The notes: generated from the sequence alone by a model not told the origin. A DNA stretch of 64,000 bases from UBA11524 sp965646445 (GCA_965646445.1 CBFFZW010000004.1:40594-104593), one strand, 5' to 3'. Shown: positions 18,675-26,740, numbered from the stretch's first letter. Numbers and translations: made by a program.

Positions 18675-18887
18675 CAGACCATCAACAAAGTCCCGGGAGG
18701 TGTCGGAGGGCCTGCAGGCCCTCTGACTCTTGATCGAAAATCGGCGGCATGTACGGCGATTTTCGTGCTTTTTCGTTAGAAAAAGCTTCCTTACACGCCC
18801 GAATGGCCGGGAGAACGGCAGCGCCGTTCGATCAGTGAGGGCGTGCATAACTCGACAAAGTGGTGTAAGCTACTTTGTCGATACTCT
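18675..18887 (+). repeat. Structured intergenic repeat, copy C, flanked by an 11-bp direct repeat
   Basis: The fullest copy. It contains CAGACCATCAAC, hairpin GGAGGGCC/GGCCCTC, hairpin CGAAAATCG/CGATTTTCG, hairpin GCTTTTTC/GAAAAAGC (18767-18774 with 18779-18786), and the core closed by CACGCCC (18794-18800) with GGGCGTG (18839-18845). The terminal stem is TCGACAAAGT/ACTTTGTCGA (18852-18861 with 18872-18881). GAAACGTCCTT occurs at 18664-18674 and again at 18888-18898, like a target-site duplication. Confidence 0.85.
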
Positions 18888-18942
18888 GAAACGTCCTTGC
18901 AAGGCTCTTTCATAAAACCCGGACAAGTTTATTAGGTATGCG

Positions 18943-19067
18943 AACCGAAGGTTTCCAAAGGGCGATCGGAAAGCCCTTTGGTCGCCCGCAGGCGAAACCT
19001 GACCTGACTGTCCCCAAAGGACGGTTGGATGCCTCCGCAGTCCTCCGCTCAGCAAGCGGAGGACTGC
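18943..19067 (+). ncRNA. Candidate structured leader upstream of lonB (three-way junction plus hairpins)
   Basis: AGGTTT (18949-18954) pairs with AAACCT (18995-19000). It encloses a 9-bp stem CCAAAGGGC/GCCCTTTGG (18955-18963 with 18973-18981) and CGCC/GGCG (18983-18986 with 18991-18994), leaving almost no unpaired junction bases. A small GTCC/GGAC hairpin and a perfect 13-bp stem (19037-19049 with 19055-19067) follow. AACC at 18943-18946 could instead pair with GGTT at 18950-18953 and break the junction. It resembles no riboswitch I know. Start codon of lonB is 76 bases after the last stem. Confidence 0.4.
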
Positions 19068-19142
19068 GCAAAATTGCCATTCCTGCCGCACATGTTTCCG
19101 CACTGTTCCGCCCATGATAAGCGAAGAAACGGAGGGAAAAGT

Positions 19143-20846
19143 GTGGTCAACGTCCTGCTGATTGTCATTCAACTGGTGGTAACGCTGGTGGTGGGCCTGT
19201 ACTTTTACAAGCAGCTCAAGCAGCAAAAGAACGCGCAGCCCGCGGCGCGCAGGGAAAGCAACCGGGAGATGGAGAAGCTGAACCGAATGCGGGCCATCCG
19301 CCTGTCCGAGCCGCTGGCGGAGAAGGTGCGCCCCACGCACTTCCGGGAGATCGTGGGCCAGGAGGACGGCATCAAGTCCCTCAAGGCCATCCTGTGCGGG
19401 GCGAATCCCCAGCATGTGCTGATTTACGGCCCGCCCGGGGTGGGCAAGACCTGCGCCGCCCGCCTGGTGCTGGAGGCCGCCAAGCACAGCGCCGGCACGC
19501 CCTTCAAGGAAAGCGCCCCCTTCATTGAGATGGACGCCACCTGCGTCCGCTTTGACGAGCGGGCCATTGCCGATCCGCTCATCGGCAGCGTGCACGACCC
19601 CATCTACCAGGGCGCGGGGCCTCTGGGCGTCCAGGGTGTGCCCCAGCCCAAGCCAGGGGCGGTGAGCAAGGCCCATGGCGGCGTACTGTTCCTGGATGAA
19701 ATCGGTGAATTGCACCCCATCCAAATGAACAAGCTGCTCAAGGTGCTGGAGGATCGCAAGGTCATGTTCGAGAGCGCCTACTACAATCCGGAGGATACCT
19801 CCGTGCCGCGCCACATCCACGATATTTTCAAGCAGGGGCTGCCCGCCGATTTCCGCCTGGTGGGCGCCACCACCCGGAGCCCCAACGACATCAGCCCGGC
19901 CCTTCGCTCCCGCTGCATGGAAATCTTCTTCCGCGCGCTAACGCCGGAAGAGATTGCCTCCATCGCCGCCGGGGCCGCTGAGCGGGCCGGGTACGAGATG
20001 GCCCAAAGCGAGGCGGACACCATTGGCCGCTATTCCTCCTGCGGGCGGGATGCGGTGAACATCGTGCAGATGGCCGCGGGTCTGGCGCAGCTGGAGGAGC
20101 GGAAGGTCATCACCGGCGCGGACGTCAGCTGGGTGGTGCAGTCCGGGCACTACGCCGTCCGTCCCTCCCAGAAGGCCGACCTGACCCCCAGGGTGGGGAT
20201 GATTCACGGCCTGGCCGTCTTCGGCACCCATCAGGGCGCGGTGCTGGAAATCGAGGCTGTCTCCACGCCCGGCACGGGTCTGGTGAAGGTGACGGGCATT
20301 GTGGAGGAGGAGGAGCTGGGGGCGGAAGGCCATCGAATGCGCCGCAAGTCCACCGCCCACGGTTCGGCGGAGAACGTCAAGACCCTGCTGGCGGAGCTGG
20401 GCTTCCCCCTGGGGCAGCGGAACCTGCACATCAACTTCCCCGGCGGTGCGCCGGTGGACGGGCCCTCCGCCGGTGTGGCCATGGCGGTGGTGGCCGTCAG
20501 CGCGCTGACAGGGCAGAAGGTAGACGGCGCCTGCGCCGTGACGGGGGAAATCTCCGTCCAGGGCCAGGTGAAACCCGTGGGCGGCGTTCCCGAAAAGGTG
20601 GAGGCCGCCCGGCAGGCCGGGGTGCGCAAGGTCTTTATTCCCCGGGAAAATGATATGGAAAGCATCCATACCGGCGACATTGAGGTTTGCCCGGTGAGCA
20701 CCCTGCGGGAGGTGCTGACGGAGATGCTTCTGCCCGTCACGGTGGAGGACAGCGGGGAGCTTCCCGCGGCGGTCGTCCCGGAAATGACGCTGGCGGCCGC
20801 TCCCACAATCGCCGGGCCGGCAAAGGCCAGCGTCCTGCCGGAATGA
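19143..20846 (+). CDS. lonB: Lon-type ATP-dependent protease LonB (membrane-anchored N-terminus)
   Basis: A 567-residue Lon paralogue found in spore-formers. In Bacillus it is made under sigma F in the forespore. It has an N-terminal hydrophobic anchor (VNVLLIVIQLVVTLVVGLYF), Walker A YGPPGVGKT, Walker B GGVLFLDEIGEL, and a C-terminal protease domain with the Ser-Lys dyad (Ser in DGPSAGVAM, Lys in GGVPEKVEAAR). The GTG at 19143 is chosen because GGAGGG stands 6 nt before it and the anchor begins there; upstream sequence is hairpin-rich and not protein-like. lonA follows after 152 bp with its own promoter. Confidence 0.93.
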   Translation: MVNVLLIVIQLVVTLVVGLYFYKQLKQQKNAQPAARRESNREMEKLNRMRAIRLSEPLAEKVRPTHFREIVGQEDGIKSLKAILCGANPQHVLIYGPPGVGKTCAARLVLEAAKHSAGTPFKESAPFIEMDATCVRFDERAIADPLIGSVHDPIYQGAGPLGVQGVPQPKPGAVSKAHGGVLFLDEIGELHPIQMNKLLKVLEDRKVMFESAYYNPEDTSVPRHIHDIFKQGLPADFRLVGATTRSPNDISPALRSRCMEIFFRALTPEEIASIAAGAAERAGYEMAQSEADTIGRYSSCGRDAVNIVQMAAGLAQLEERKVITGADVSWVVQSGHYAVRPSQKADLTPRVGMIHGLAVFGTHQGAVLEIEAVSTPGTGLVKVTGIVEEEELGAEGHRMRRKSTAHGSAENVKTLLAELGFPLGQRNLHINFPGGAPVDGPSAGVAMAVVAVSALTGQKVDGACAVTGEISVQGQVKPVGGVPEKVEAARQAGVRKVFIPRENDMESIHTGDIEVCPVSTLREVLTEMLLPVTVEDSGELPAAVVPEMTLAAAPTIAGPAKASVLPE

Positions 20847-20892
20847 CGGCGAGGCGAAGATCGGCGAAGCCATGAGAAGGGGCGAAGCCCTC

Positions 20893-20921
20893 TTGCCAAA
20901 TGTCGGGAATCCCTGTATACT
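20893..20921 (+). promoter_or_regulatory. Promoter of lonA-engB
   Basis: TTGCCA (20893-20898) and TATACT (20916-20921) with a 17-bp spacer. A 9-bp perfect hairpin (20927-20935 with 20947-20955) begins right at the predicted transcript start. Confidence 0.8.
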
Positions 20922-20998
20922 ATATACTTGCCGGAGGATATGCTTTTCCGGCAAGTTTGCTGTTTCCGCCGGGCGGCGAAAAATCAGGAGGAACAAGA

Positions 20999-23332
20999 AT
21001 GCCCGCTAAAAAGAAGACCTTGACGCTGCCGCTGCTGGCGCTGCGCGGCCTGATGGTATTCCCGCATATGGTTTTGCACTTTGACGTGGGGAGAACCAAA
21101 TCGGTGGCGGCCCTGGAGCAGGCCATGATGGAGAATCAGCAGATTTTCCTGGTGGCCCAGAAGGATGCCGAGGATGATGATCCCCGGGTGGAAGGCCTGT
21201 GCCGCGTGGGCACGGTGGCGACCATCAAGCAGGTGATGAACCTGCCGGGGGACAGCATCCGGGTGCTGGTGGAGGGCGAGAGCCGGGCCACGCTCCAGAG
21301 CATCAACCAGGAGGAGCCCTACCTGGCCGGGGTGGTCAAGCTGGCTGACCAGGCCTATGAGGATACCGTTGAATTGCAGGCACTGGCCCGCGTGGCGCAG
21401 GATTATTTTGAGACCTATGCCCGCACCAGCCTGCGGGTGAGCCAGGAGACGGTCAATTCCGTCCGTGACGTGGAGGAGCCCGGGCAGCTGGCGGATATTA
21501 TCGCGGCCAACGTGCTCAATCATGTGGAGGATCGCCAGGCCATCCTGGAGGAACTGGACGTTCAGCGGCGGCTGGAAAGCCTGTGCGCCATCCTGGGCCG
21601 GGAGACCGAGCTGGCCGGGGTGGAAAAGCAGGTGCAGGCCCGCATCAAGAAGCAGATCGAGAAAAATCAGAAGGACTACTACCTGCGCGAGCAGATCAAG
21701 GCCATCCAGACCGAGCTGGGCGATACCGAGGCCACGGACGTGGATGAGCTCCGTCAGCGTATGGAGCAGACGCCACTGAACGACGAGGCCCGGGAAAAGT
21801 GCGCCAAGGAGCTGGAGCGCCTGGCCCGCATGGCCCCCGGCACGCCGGAGGTGGGCATCGCCAGAACCTACATTGACTGGATCCTCGACCTGCCCTGGGG
21901 CAAGACCACCGCCGACAACCTCGACCTCAAGCGGGCAAGGCGGGTGCTGGCCCAGGATCACTACGGGCTGGACAAGGTGAAGGAGCGCATCGTCGAATAC
22001 CTGGCCGTCCTGCGGATGAAGCAGGATATGCGCGGCCCCATCCTGTGCTTCGTGGGCCCGCCCGGGGTGGGCAAAACCTCCATCGTCCGGGCCATCGCCA
22101 AGGCTGTGGGGCGCAAATTCGTGCAGATGTCCTTGGGCGGTGTGCGTGATGAGGCGGAAATCCGCGGCCATCGGCGCACCTATGTCGGCGCGATCCCCGG
22201 CCGGATCATCAGCGGGATGAAGCAGGCGGGCACCATGAATCCCGTGTTCCTGTTCGACGAGATCGACAAGATGAGCCACGACTTCCGGGGCGATCCCGCC
22301 AGCGCCATGCTGGAGGTGCTGGACGCGGAGCAGAACGGCGCCTTCCGCGACCATTACATGGAGCTGCCCTTTGACCTGAGCAAGGTCATGTTCATCACCA
22401 CGGCCAACAGCATCGATACTATCCCCGGCCCGCTGCTGGACCGCATGGAGATCATCGAGGTGCCCTCCTACACCGAGGAGGAGAAGCTGCAAATCGCCAA
22501 GCGCCATCTGCTGCGCAAGCAGGTGGCGGAGCATGGGCTGACGGCGAAATCCGTCCGCGTCTCCGACAAGGTGATGCGGGAACTCATCGAGGGTTACACC
22601 CGGGAGGCCGGCGTCCGCACCCTGGAGCGCACCATCGCCAGGGTGGTGCGCAAGGCGGCTGTGACCATGTTGGATACCGACGTCAGCGAGGTGACGGTGA
22701 ACAGCGCGCTGCTCAAGGAATACCTGGGCGCGCCCCGGTATCTGCGGGAGATGCCCGAGAAGGAGCCGCGTGTCGGGGTGGTCAACGGCCTGGCCTACAC
22801 CACCGTGGGCGGCGAATTGCTGGAGGTGGAGTGCGCCATCATGCCCGGCAAGGGCACCCTGCAGCTCACCGGCCAGCTGGGCGATGTGATGAAGGAGTCC
22901 GCGGAGGCCGCCTTCACCTGGGTGAGGGCGCACAGCGCCGAGCTGGGCCTGAAGGACGACTTCTACAAGGACAAGGACATCCACATCCATGTGCCTGAGG
23001 GCGCGGTACCCAAGGACGGGCCTTCCGCCGGCGTCACCATGACCACGGCGCTGACCTCCGCCCTCACGGGCGTTCCTGTGCGCCAGGATGTGGCCATGAC
23101 GGGCGAGATCACTCTGCGGGGCCGGGTGCTGCCCATCGGCGGACTGAAGGAGAAGACCCTGGCGGCCTATCGGGCGGGCATCCGGGTTTTGGTGATCCCC
23201 AAGGAGAACCAGAAGGATCTGGAAGAGATACCGCCCCATGTGCTGAGCCAGTTCCGCGTCGCCGCGGTGGACAAGATCGACGATGTACTTGCATTGGCCC
23301 TGGCCTCTGCGCCGGGCAAGGAGCGTGAATAA
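20999..23332 (+). CDS. lonA: ATP-dependent protease Lon (LonA)
   Basis: The general quality-control protease, 777 residues, with full domain order: LON substrate-binding domain (PLLALRGLMVFPHMVLHFDV), coiled-coil region, AAA+ domain with Walker A GPPGVGKTSI and Walker B FLFDEIDKM, and the protease domain with Ser in PKDGPSAGVTM and Lys in GGLKEKTLAAYRAG. AGGAGG lies 6 nt before the ATG at 20999; the open frame upstream covers the promoter and is not coding. engB begins at the base after its stop codon, so the two are coupled. Confidence 0.97.
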   Translation: MPAKKKTLTLPLLALRGLMVFPHMVLHFDVGRTKSVAALEQAMMENQQIFLVAQKDAEDDDPRVEGLCRVGTVATIKQVMNLPGDSIRVLVEGESRATLQSINQEEPYLAGVVKLADQAYEDTVELQALARVAQDYFETYARTSLRVSQETVNSVRDVEEPGQLADIIAANVLNHVEDRQAILEELDVQRRLESLCAILGRETELAGVEKQVQARIKKQIEKNQKDYYLREQIKAIQTELGDTEATDVDELRQRMEQTPLNDEAREKCAKELERLARMAPGTPEVGIARTYIDWILDLPWGKTTADNLDLKRARRVLAQDHYGLDKVKERIVEYLAVLRMKQDMRGPILCFVGPPGVGKTSIVRAIAKAVGRKFVQMSLGGVRDEAEIRGHRRTYVGAIPGRIISGMKQAGTMNPVFLFDEIDKMSHDFRGDPASAMLEVLDAEQNGAFRDHYMELPFDLSKVMFITTANSIDTIPGPLLDRMEIIEVPSYTEEEKLQIAKRHLLRKQVAEHGLTAKSVRVSDKVMRELIEGYTREAGVRTLERTIARVVRKAAVTMLDTDVSEVTVNSALLKEYLGAPRYLREMPEKEPRVGVVNGLAYTTVGGELLEVECAIMPGKGTLQLTGQLGDVMKESAEAAFTWVRAHSAELGLKDDFYKDKDIHIHVPEGAVPKDGPSAGVTMTTALTSALTGVPVRQDVAMTGEITLRGRVLPIGGLKEKTLAAYRAGIRVLVIPKENQKDLEEIPPHVLSQFRVAAVDKIDDVLALALASAPGKERE

Positions 23333-23959
23333 GTGGAAATCAAGAGCGCGGACTTCGTTACATCCATGGCCGAATACGGCCCCTTTGCCGGGCGGGGACT
23401 GCCGCAGGTGGCCGTCGCAGGCAAGAGCAACGTGGGCAAGAGCAGCCTCATCAACCGCCTGTGCCGCCGCAACAAGCTGGCCCGCACCTCATCGACCCCC
23501 GGCAAGACCCGGCTCATCAACATTTTTCTGCTCAATCAGCAGTTCCACCTGATCGACCTGCCGGGCTACGGCTTCGCCAAGGTGGACAAGCAGGAGAAGG
23601 CCCGCTGGGGCAAGATGATGCAGGACTACTTCGAGCAGGCGGAGGAGCTGCGGCATGTGCTGTGCCTGGTGGACATCCGCCACGAGCCCACCGAGGACGA
23701 CAAGCAGATGAACCTGTTCCTGCGGCAGATGGGCATCCCCTTTACGGTGATTGCCACCAAGGCGGACAAGATCAGCCGCGGCGCGCGGATGAAGCAGCTG
23801 GCGCCCATCTGCCGGGCGCTGCTGGTGCAGCCCTGGGAGATCATCTGCTTTTCCTCCGAGGATGGAACGGGCCGCGAGGAGCTGCTGAAGCTGCTGGAGG
23901 ATGTCACGGCCCCGGAACCTGCGGAAGGCCCGGCGCATACCATGGAGCAGCCCACCTGA
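23333..23959 (+). CDS. engB: Ribosome biogenesis GTP-binding protein EngB (YsxC)
   Basis: An essential GTPase for 50S subunit assembly. The 208-residue protein has G1 GKSNVGKSSL, G2 TSSTPGKTR, G3 DLPGYG, G4 TKAD and G5 FSSEDGTG in order. It starts with GTG directly after the lonA TAA, with AAGGAG 9 nt upstream inside lonA. The lonA-engB pair is conserved across Firmicutes. Confidence 0.95.
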   Translation: MEIKSADFVTSMAEYGPFAGRGLPQVAVAGKSNVGKSSLINRLCRRNKLARTSSTPGKTRLINIFLLNQQFHLIDLPGYGFAKVDKQEKARWGKMMQDYFEQAEELRHVLCLVDIRHEPTEDDKQMNLFLRQMGIPFTVIATKADKISRGARMKQLAPICRALLVQPWEIICFSSEDGTGREELLKLLEDVTAPEPAEGPAHTMEQPT

Positions 23960-23990
23960 CCCAACCCTTGTGGGCAATAAGGAGGCGACC

Positions 23991-24290
23991 ATGATGAAGC
24001 GCATAGCCCAGACCCATGCTCCCGCGACGCTGCCCCAGGAGGCGGCGCTGCTTCCCGCCTTGCCTGCCCGGAAGTCCTCAAAGCCCCGCAACCTGATGAT
24101 TCCGCCGCCCGATCTGGTCTTCCGGCCCGTAATGACCGAGGCGGAGCCCACCTCCAAGGCGTCCCAAACGGCGCCCAGACGGCGGGGGAGCGCCGCGGGC
24201 CGCGCGATTCTTCACGCGGCGGGCGTGTCGGTGCCGGGGGTCACGGCCATGTCCCGCACCTTTGTGCAGGAGTCTCCCTACATCGACTGA
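23991..24290 (+). CDS. Small basic proline-rich protein of unknown function
   Basis: A 99-residue frame with a very strong ribosome site (TAAGGAGG, 7 nt before ATGATGAAG). It is 31 bp after engB and probably in the same transcript. The sequence is rich in Pro, Ala, Arg and Lys (ALPARKSSKPRNLMIPPPDL, then APRRRGSAAGR). It has no signal peptide, membrane segment or motif that I recognise. The good ribosome site and stop placed just before a hairpin and terminator favour a real gene. No function is proposed. Confidence 0.6.
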   Translation: MMKRIAQTHAPATLPQEAALLPALPARKSSKPRNLMIPPPDLVFRPVMTEAEPTSKASQTAPRRRGSAAGRAILHAAGVSVPGVTAMSRTFVQESPYID

Positions 24291-24292
24291 CG

Positions 24293-24317
24293 GACAAAGT
24301 GGCTTTGCTGCTTTGTC
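24293..24317 (+). repeat. Isolated terminal hairpin of the repeat family, copy D
   Basis: GACAAAG pairs with CTTTGTC (24293-24299 with 24311-24317), with weaker inner pairs. In sequence and shape it matches the final stem of copies A, C, E and F, but no other module is present. It lies just after the small basic gene. Confidence 0.5.
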
Positions 24318-24326
24318 GACACCTTG

Positions 24327-24356
24327 AATCCCCCTGCCGAGAACGACAGGGGGATT
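24327..24356. terminator. Bidirectional terminator between convergent genes
   Basis: A perfect 10-bp stem AATCCCCCTG/CAGGGGGATT (24327-24336 with 24347-24356). On both strands only a short, interrupted T tract follows, so efficiency is uncertain. Confidence 0.6.
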
Positions 24357-24376
24357 CGTTTAGGCCACCAGGATGA

Positions 24377-25159
24377 TTATCTGGCGAAAATCTGGGTCAG
24401 GTACACATAGCCGTTCCGGTCAAAGGCCACGCCCACGCCGACCTTCGTCCAGGCGGTGGACAGGATGTTCTGCCGGTGGCCCGTGGAGGAAAGGAAAGCG
24501 GCCTCGGATTTTTCCACCGTGGCGTGGTGGGCGATGTTCTCGCCCGCGCCGTTGAAGGCGTAGCCGAACTGACGCAGCATGTCGGCCACACGGCCATAGG
24601 TGGGCGATTCATGGGCGAAGTAATTGTTGTCCCGCATGTCCTCCGACTTCAGGCGGGCCAGGCGGCAAAGCTCGGGGTCCAGCGCCAGCGCGGCACGGCC
24701 ATACGCCTTGCGGTCGCTGTTGAGCAAATTAAACGCAATTTGCTCTTGCGCAGACAGCGAGTTTGTATTATAATCTTCATCCATGGAAGGGGTCTGCGTC
24801 GGAATCGGACGAACCGTAGGGGTCGCGGTAGGTTGAACCGTGGGCCGTGCGGTTGGTGCGATCGTGGGCGTGCTTGTCGGGGCAGTGGTTGGCTGCTTCG
24901 TGGGGATGGATGGCTCTTCCGTGGGAGGAAGTGCGGTTGCGGTGGCGTCGGGCGCGGCAGGAGTGGTTGTGCTGGGCGCCTGAGTGGGGATGGACGTCTG
25001 CTCTGGGGCAGGCGTCGGCGTCGCGGCCTGACAGGGCGGCGTCTGCCGGTAGGGCCAGCCCTTGAAGCCGAACTGGGATGTGGGGGCCTCTGCCAGGGCC
25101 GCGGCTGATACGGTCAGCATCGCGGTGGCCAGCAGAAAGGCTGTGTGCTTACGAAACAT
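24377..25159 (-). CDS. Secreted CAP-domain (SCP/PR1, YkwD-like) protein with Thr/Pro linker
   Basis: A 260-residue exported protein. A signal peptide (ending AAALA) precedes a Pro/Thr-rich low-complexity linker over residues 45-125 with repeated PTxxPT units. A C-terminal CAP domain follows, with FNLLNSDRKAYGRAALALD, LARLKSEDMRDNNYFAHESP, the GENIAHH motif and STGHRQNILSTAWTKVGVGV. Bacterial CAP proteins of this YkwD type occur at the surface of many Clostridia and spores; the biochemical role is unsettled. GGAGGTGA precedes the ATG. The upstream region has several inverted repeats. Confidence 0.9.
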   Translation of the reverse strand: MFRKHTAFLLATAMLTVSAAALAEAPTSQFGFKGWPYRQTPPCQAATPTPAPEQTSIPTQAPSTTTPAAPDATATALPPTEEPSIPTKQPTTAPTSTPTIAPTARPTVQPTATPTVRPIPTQTPSMDEDYNTNSLSAQEQIAFNLLNSDRKAYGRAALALDPELCRLARLKSEDMRDNNYFAHESPTYGRVADMLRQFGYAFNGAGENIAHHATVEKSEAAFLSSTGHRQNILSTAWTKVGVGVAFDRNGYVYLTQIFAR

Positions 25160-25180
25160 GACGGTTCACCTCCATTTATT

Positions 25181-25274
25181 ACGGTTTTATTACAAACCGT
25201 GACAGAAGTGTAATACACCTGGCAGCATCCTGTCAACCAATCCTGCCAAGGGACTTCCAAGGGAATCCCTGGCA
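25181..25274. promoter_or_regulatory. Inverted repeats between divergent CAP and zinc-ribbon genes
   Basis: Three symmetrical elements lie close together: ACGGTTT/AAACCGT (25181-25187 with 25194-25200), the palindrome GTGTAATACAC (25208-25218), and a larger stem CCTGCCA-A-GGGA with TCCCTGGCAGG (about 25243-25274). TTGACA for the CAP gene is at 25236-25231 on the minus strand, with a possible TATTAC overlapping the palindrome. Operators are likely; the regulator is unknown. Confidence 0.45.
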
Positions 25275-25348
25275 GGGGCGTTTCGTGCGCAAGGAAGTCC
25301 ATGGAATACCACAAGCAGCATGTTCAACCTTGAGGAGGAGGATTCCCG

Positions 25349-25756
25349 ATGAAGTTTGTCCTGTGTCCCCGCTGTGAACTGAATTACATTACCGAAGCTG
25401 AAAAGTACTGCAAGGTCTGCCTGCGCGAGATGAAGGGCGAGGCGCCCAAGGACGAAATCGAGCTGTGCAGCGTGTGCAACGAGGCTCCGGCGTTGCCCGG
25501 GCGCGATGTGTGCCTGTTCTGCCTGAAGGAGATGAGCGGGCAGCAAAGCCGGGAGGAGGACGCCGAGGAGGAGCATGTGGACGGCAGCGCCATTGCCGGC
25601 ATGGACTCGGTGAGCACCATGGACGAGATCATCCCGGAGATTGACGAGGACATCCCCAGCCAGGAATACGGCGAGATCGAGAACGAGCTGTCCCTGGAAA
25701 GCGTGCGCGAGGACGAGGAGAACGAGCAGGAAGACGAGGACGAGGAAGAAAGCTGA
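25349..25756 (+). CDS. Zinc-ribbon protein with acidic tail, unknown function
   Basis: A 135-residue cytoplasmic protein. The first 60 residues carry four CxxC pairs (CPRC, CKVC, CSVC, CLFC), which look like two zinc ribbons. The last 75 residues are very acidic (runs of Glu and Asp, for example EDEENEQEDEDEEES). Such acidic tails can mimic nucleic acid or contact basic proteins; this is only inference. AGGAGGAGG lies close to the ATG. It is 9 bp upstream of the phosphoesterase gene and surely in the same operon. I do not recognise a named family. Confidence 0.8.
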   Translation: MKFVLCPRCELNYITEAEKYCKVCLREMKGEAPKDEIELCSVCNEAPALPGRDVCLFCLKEMSGQQSREEDAEEEHVDGSAIAGMDSVSTMDEIIPEIDEDIPSQEYGEIENELSLESVREDEENEQEDEDEEES

Positions 25757-25765
25757 GAGGGACGT

Positions 25766-26470
25766 ATGCGGCTGTTTGCCATCGGTGATCTTCACCTGCC
25801 GGGGGGCGATGACAAGCCCATGGACGTTTTCGGCGGCCATTGGGAGGATCATTTCCTGCGCATCAGCGAGGACTGGCGCGGCAGGGTGGGGGAAGCGGAT
25901 ACGGTGCTGATTCCCGGGGACATCTCCTGGGCGATGCAGCTGCGGGACGCCGTGGCAGACTTGACGGCCATCGGCGCGTTGCCCGGGTGCAAGGTGCTGG
26001 TGAAGGGCAACCATGATTACTGGTGGAACGGCGTTACCCAGGTGCGCGCGGCGCTGCCGGCGGGCATGAGCGTCCTGCAGCACAGCGCCATCGACCTGGG
26101 GGCATGCGTCGTCTGCGGCACCCGGGGCTGGACGATCCCCACCAGGGACGCGCCCCTGCCGCCGGAGGAGCAGAAAATCTACCAGCGGGAGCTGCTGCGC
26201 CTGATCATGGCCATCGAGGACGGTCAGCGCCTGGCCCAGGGTCGGCCGCTGGTGGTCATGACGCATTTCCCGCCGCTGTATCAGATGGAGCGGGATACGG
26301 AGGTCACCCGGCTGCTGACGGCGTATGGCGTCCATACCGTGGTATACGGCCACCTGCATGGGGCGGGCATCCGGGCCGGCTTCAACGGCGAGCATGAGGG
26401 CGTCCGCTATCGCCTGGTGTCCTGCGACAGCCTGGACTTCCGTCTGGCGGAGATTCCGCTGGATGCATAA
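25766..26470 (+). CDS. Metallophosphoesterase (calcineurin-like)
   Basis: A 234-residue soluble enzyme with the five metal-binding blocks in order: GDLHL near residue 7, GDISW near residue 52, GNHDYWW near residue 78, MTHFPP near residue 165 and YGHLHG near residue 192. It belongs to the branch seen as a predicted phosphohydrolase in Clostridia. The substrate is unknown. It is cotranscribed with the zinc-ribbon gene, 9 bp upstream; a strong terminator follows. Confidence 0.9.
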   Translation: MRLFAIGDLHLPGGDDKPMDVFGGHWEDHFLRISEDWRGRVGEADTVLIPGDISWAMQLRDAVADLTAIGALPGCKVLVKGNHDYWWNGVTQVRAALPAGMSVLQHSAIDLGACVVCGTRGWTIPTRDAPLPPEEQKIYQRELLRLIMAIEDGQRLAQGRPLVVMTHFPPLYQMERDTEVTRLLTAYGVHTVVYGHLHGAGIRAGFNGEHEGVRYRLVSCDSLDFRLAEIPLDA

Positions 26471-26543
26471 GGTAAAAAATTTTTTAGAAGTTTGTTAATT
26501 TTCAGCGTCAAATTTTCCAGTCCAGACCCAATTGCGAGAAGGA

Positions 26544-26573
26544 AAGCACCCGTTTGAGGAACGGGTGCTTTTT
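26544..26573 (+). terminator. Rho-independent terminator after the phosphoesterase gene
   Basis: A perfect 11-bp stem AAGCACCCGTT/AACGGGTGCTT (26544-26554 with 26560-26570) runs into a T tract. Confidence 0.9.
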
Positions 26574-26707
26574 CGTGCACAAAATGTGGGCAAGTGCGAA
26601 CATCAGACCACAAAAGGACAACAAATACATGACAAAACTATTGCGAAAGAATGACGTTTTGTGCATGAAATCAGGCCGCCAAAACAGAAAGAAACTTCTG
26701 CCAGCTA

Positions 26708-26740
26708 TTGCGCATTCCAAAAAGGTGGGATATAATGGGG
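26708..26740 (+). promoter_or_regulatory. mraZ (dcw) promoter with two TGGGN boxes
   Basis: TTGCGC (26708-26713) and a perfect TATAAT (26731-26736) with a 17-bp spacer. TGGGA (26726-26730) and TGGGG (26736-26740) flank the -10 exactly 10 bp apart. That matches the spacing of MraZ operator repeats described in E. coli, so self-repression is likely. Confidence 0.7.

Noticed and set aside
18943..19067. Known riboswitch (TPP, SAM, glycine, guanidine, c-di-GMP) upstream of lonB
   Set aside because: None of the conserved core sequences of these classes could be found; only the generic three-way junction shape fits.
20984..23239. 751-residue minus-strand frame opposite lonA, and the 693-residue one at 35717-37798
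   Set aside because: Both are mirror frames of lonA and of murA/ftsQ, with His/Gln/Gly-rich composition and no motifs.
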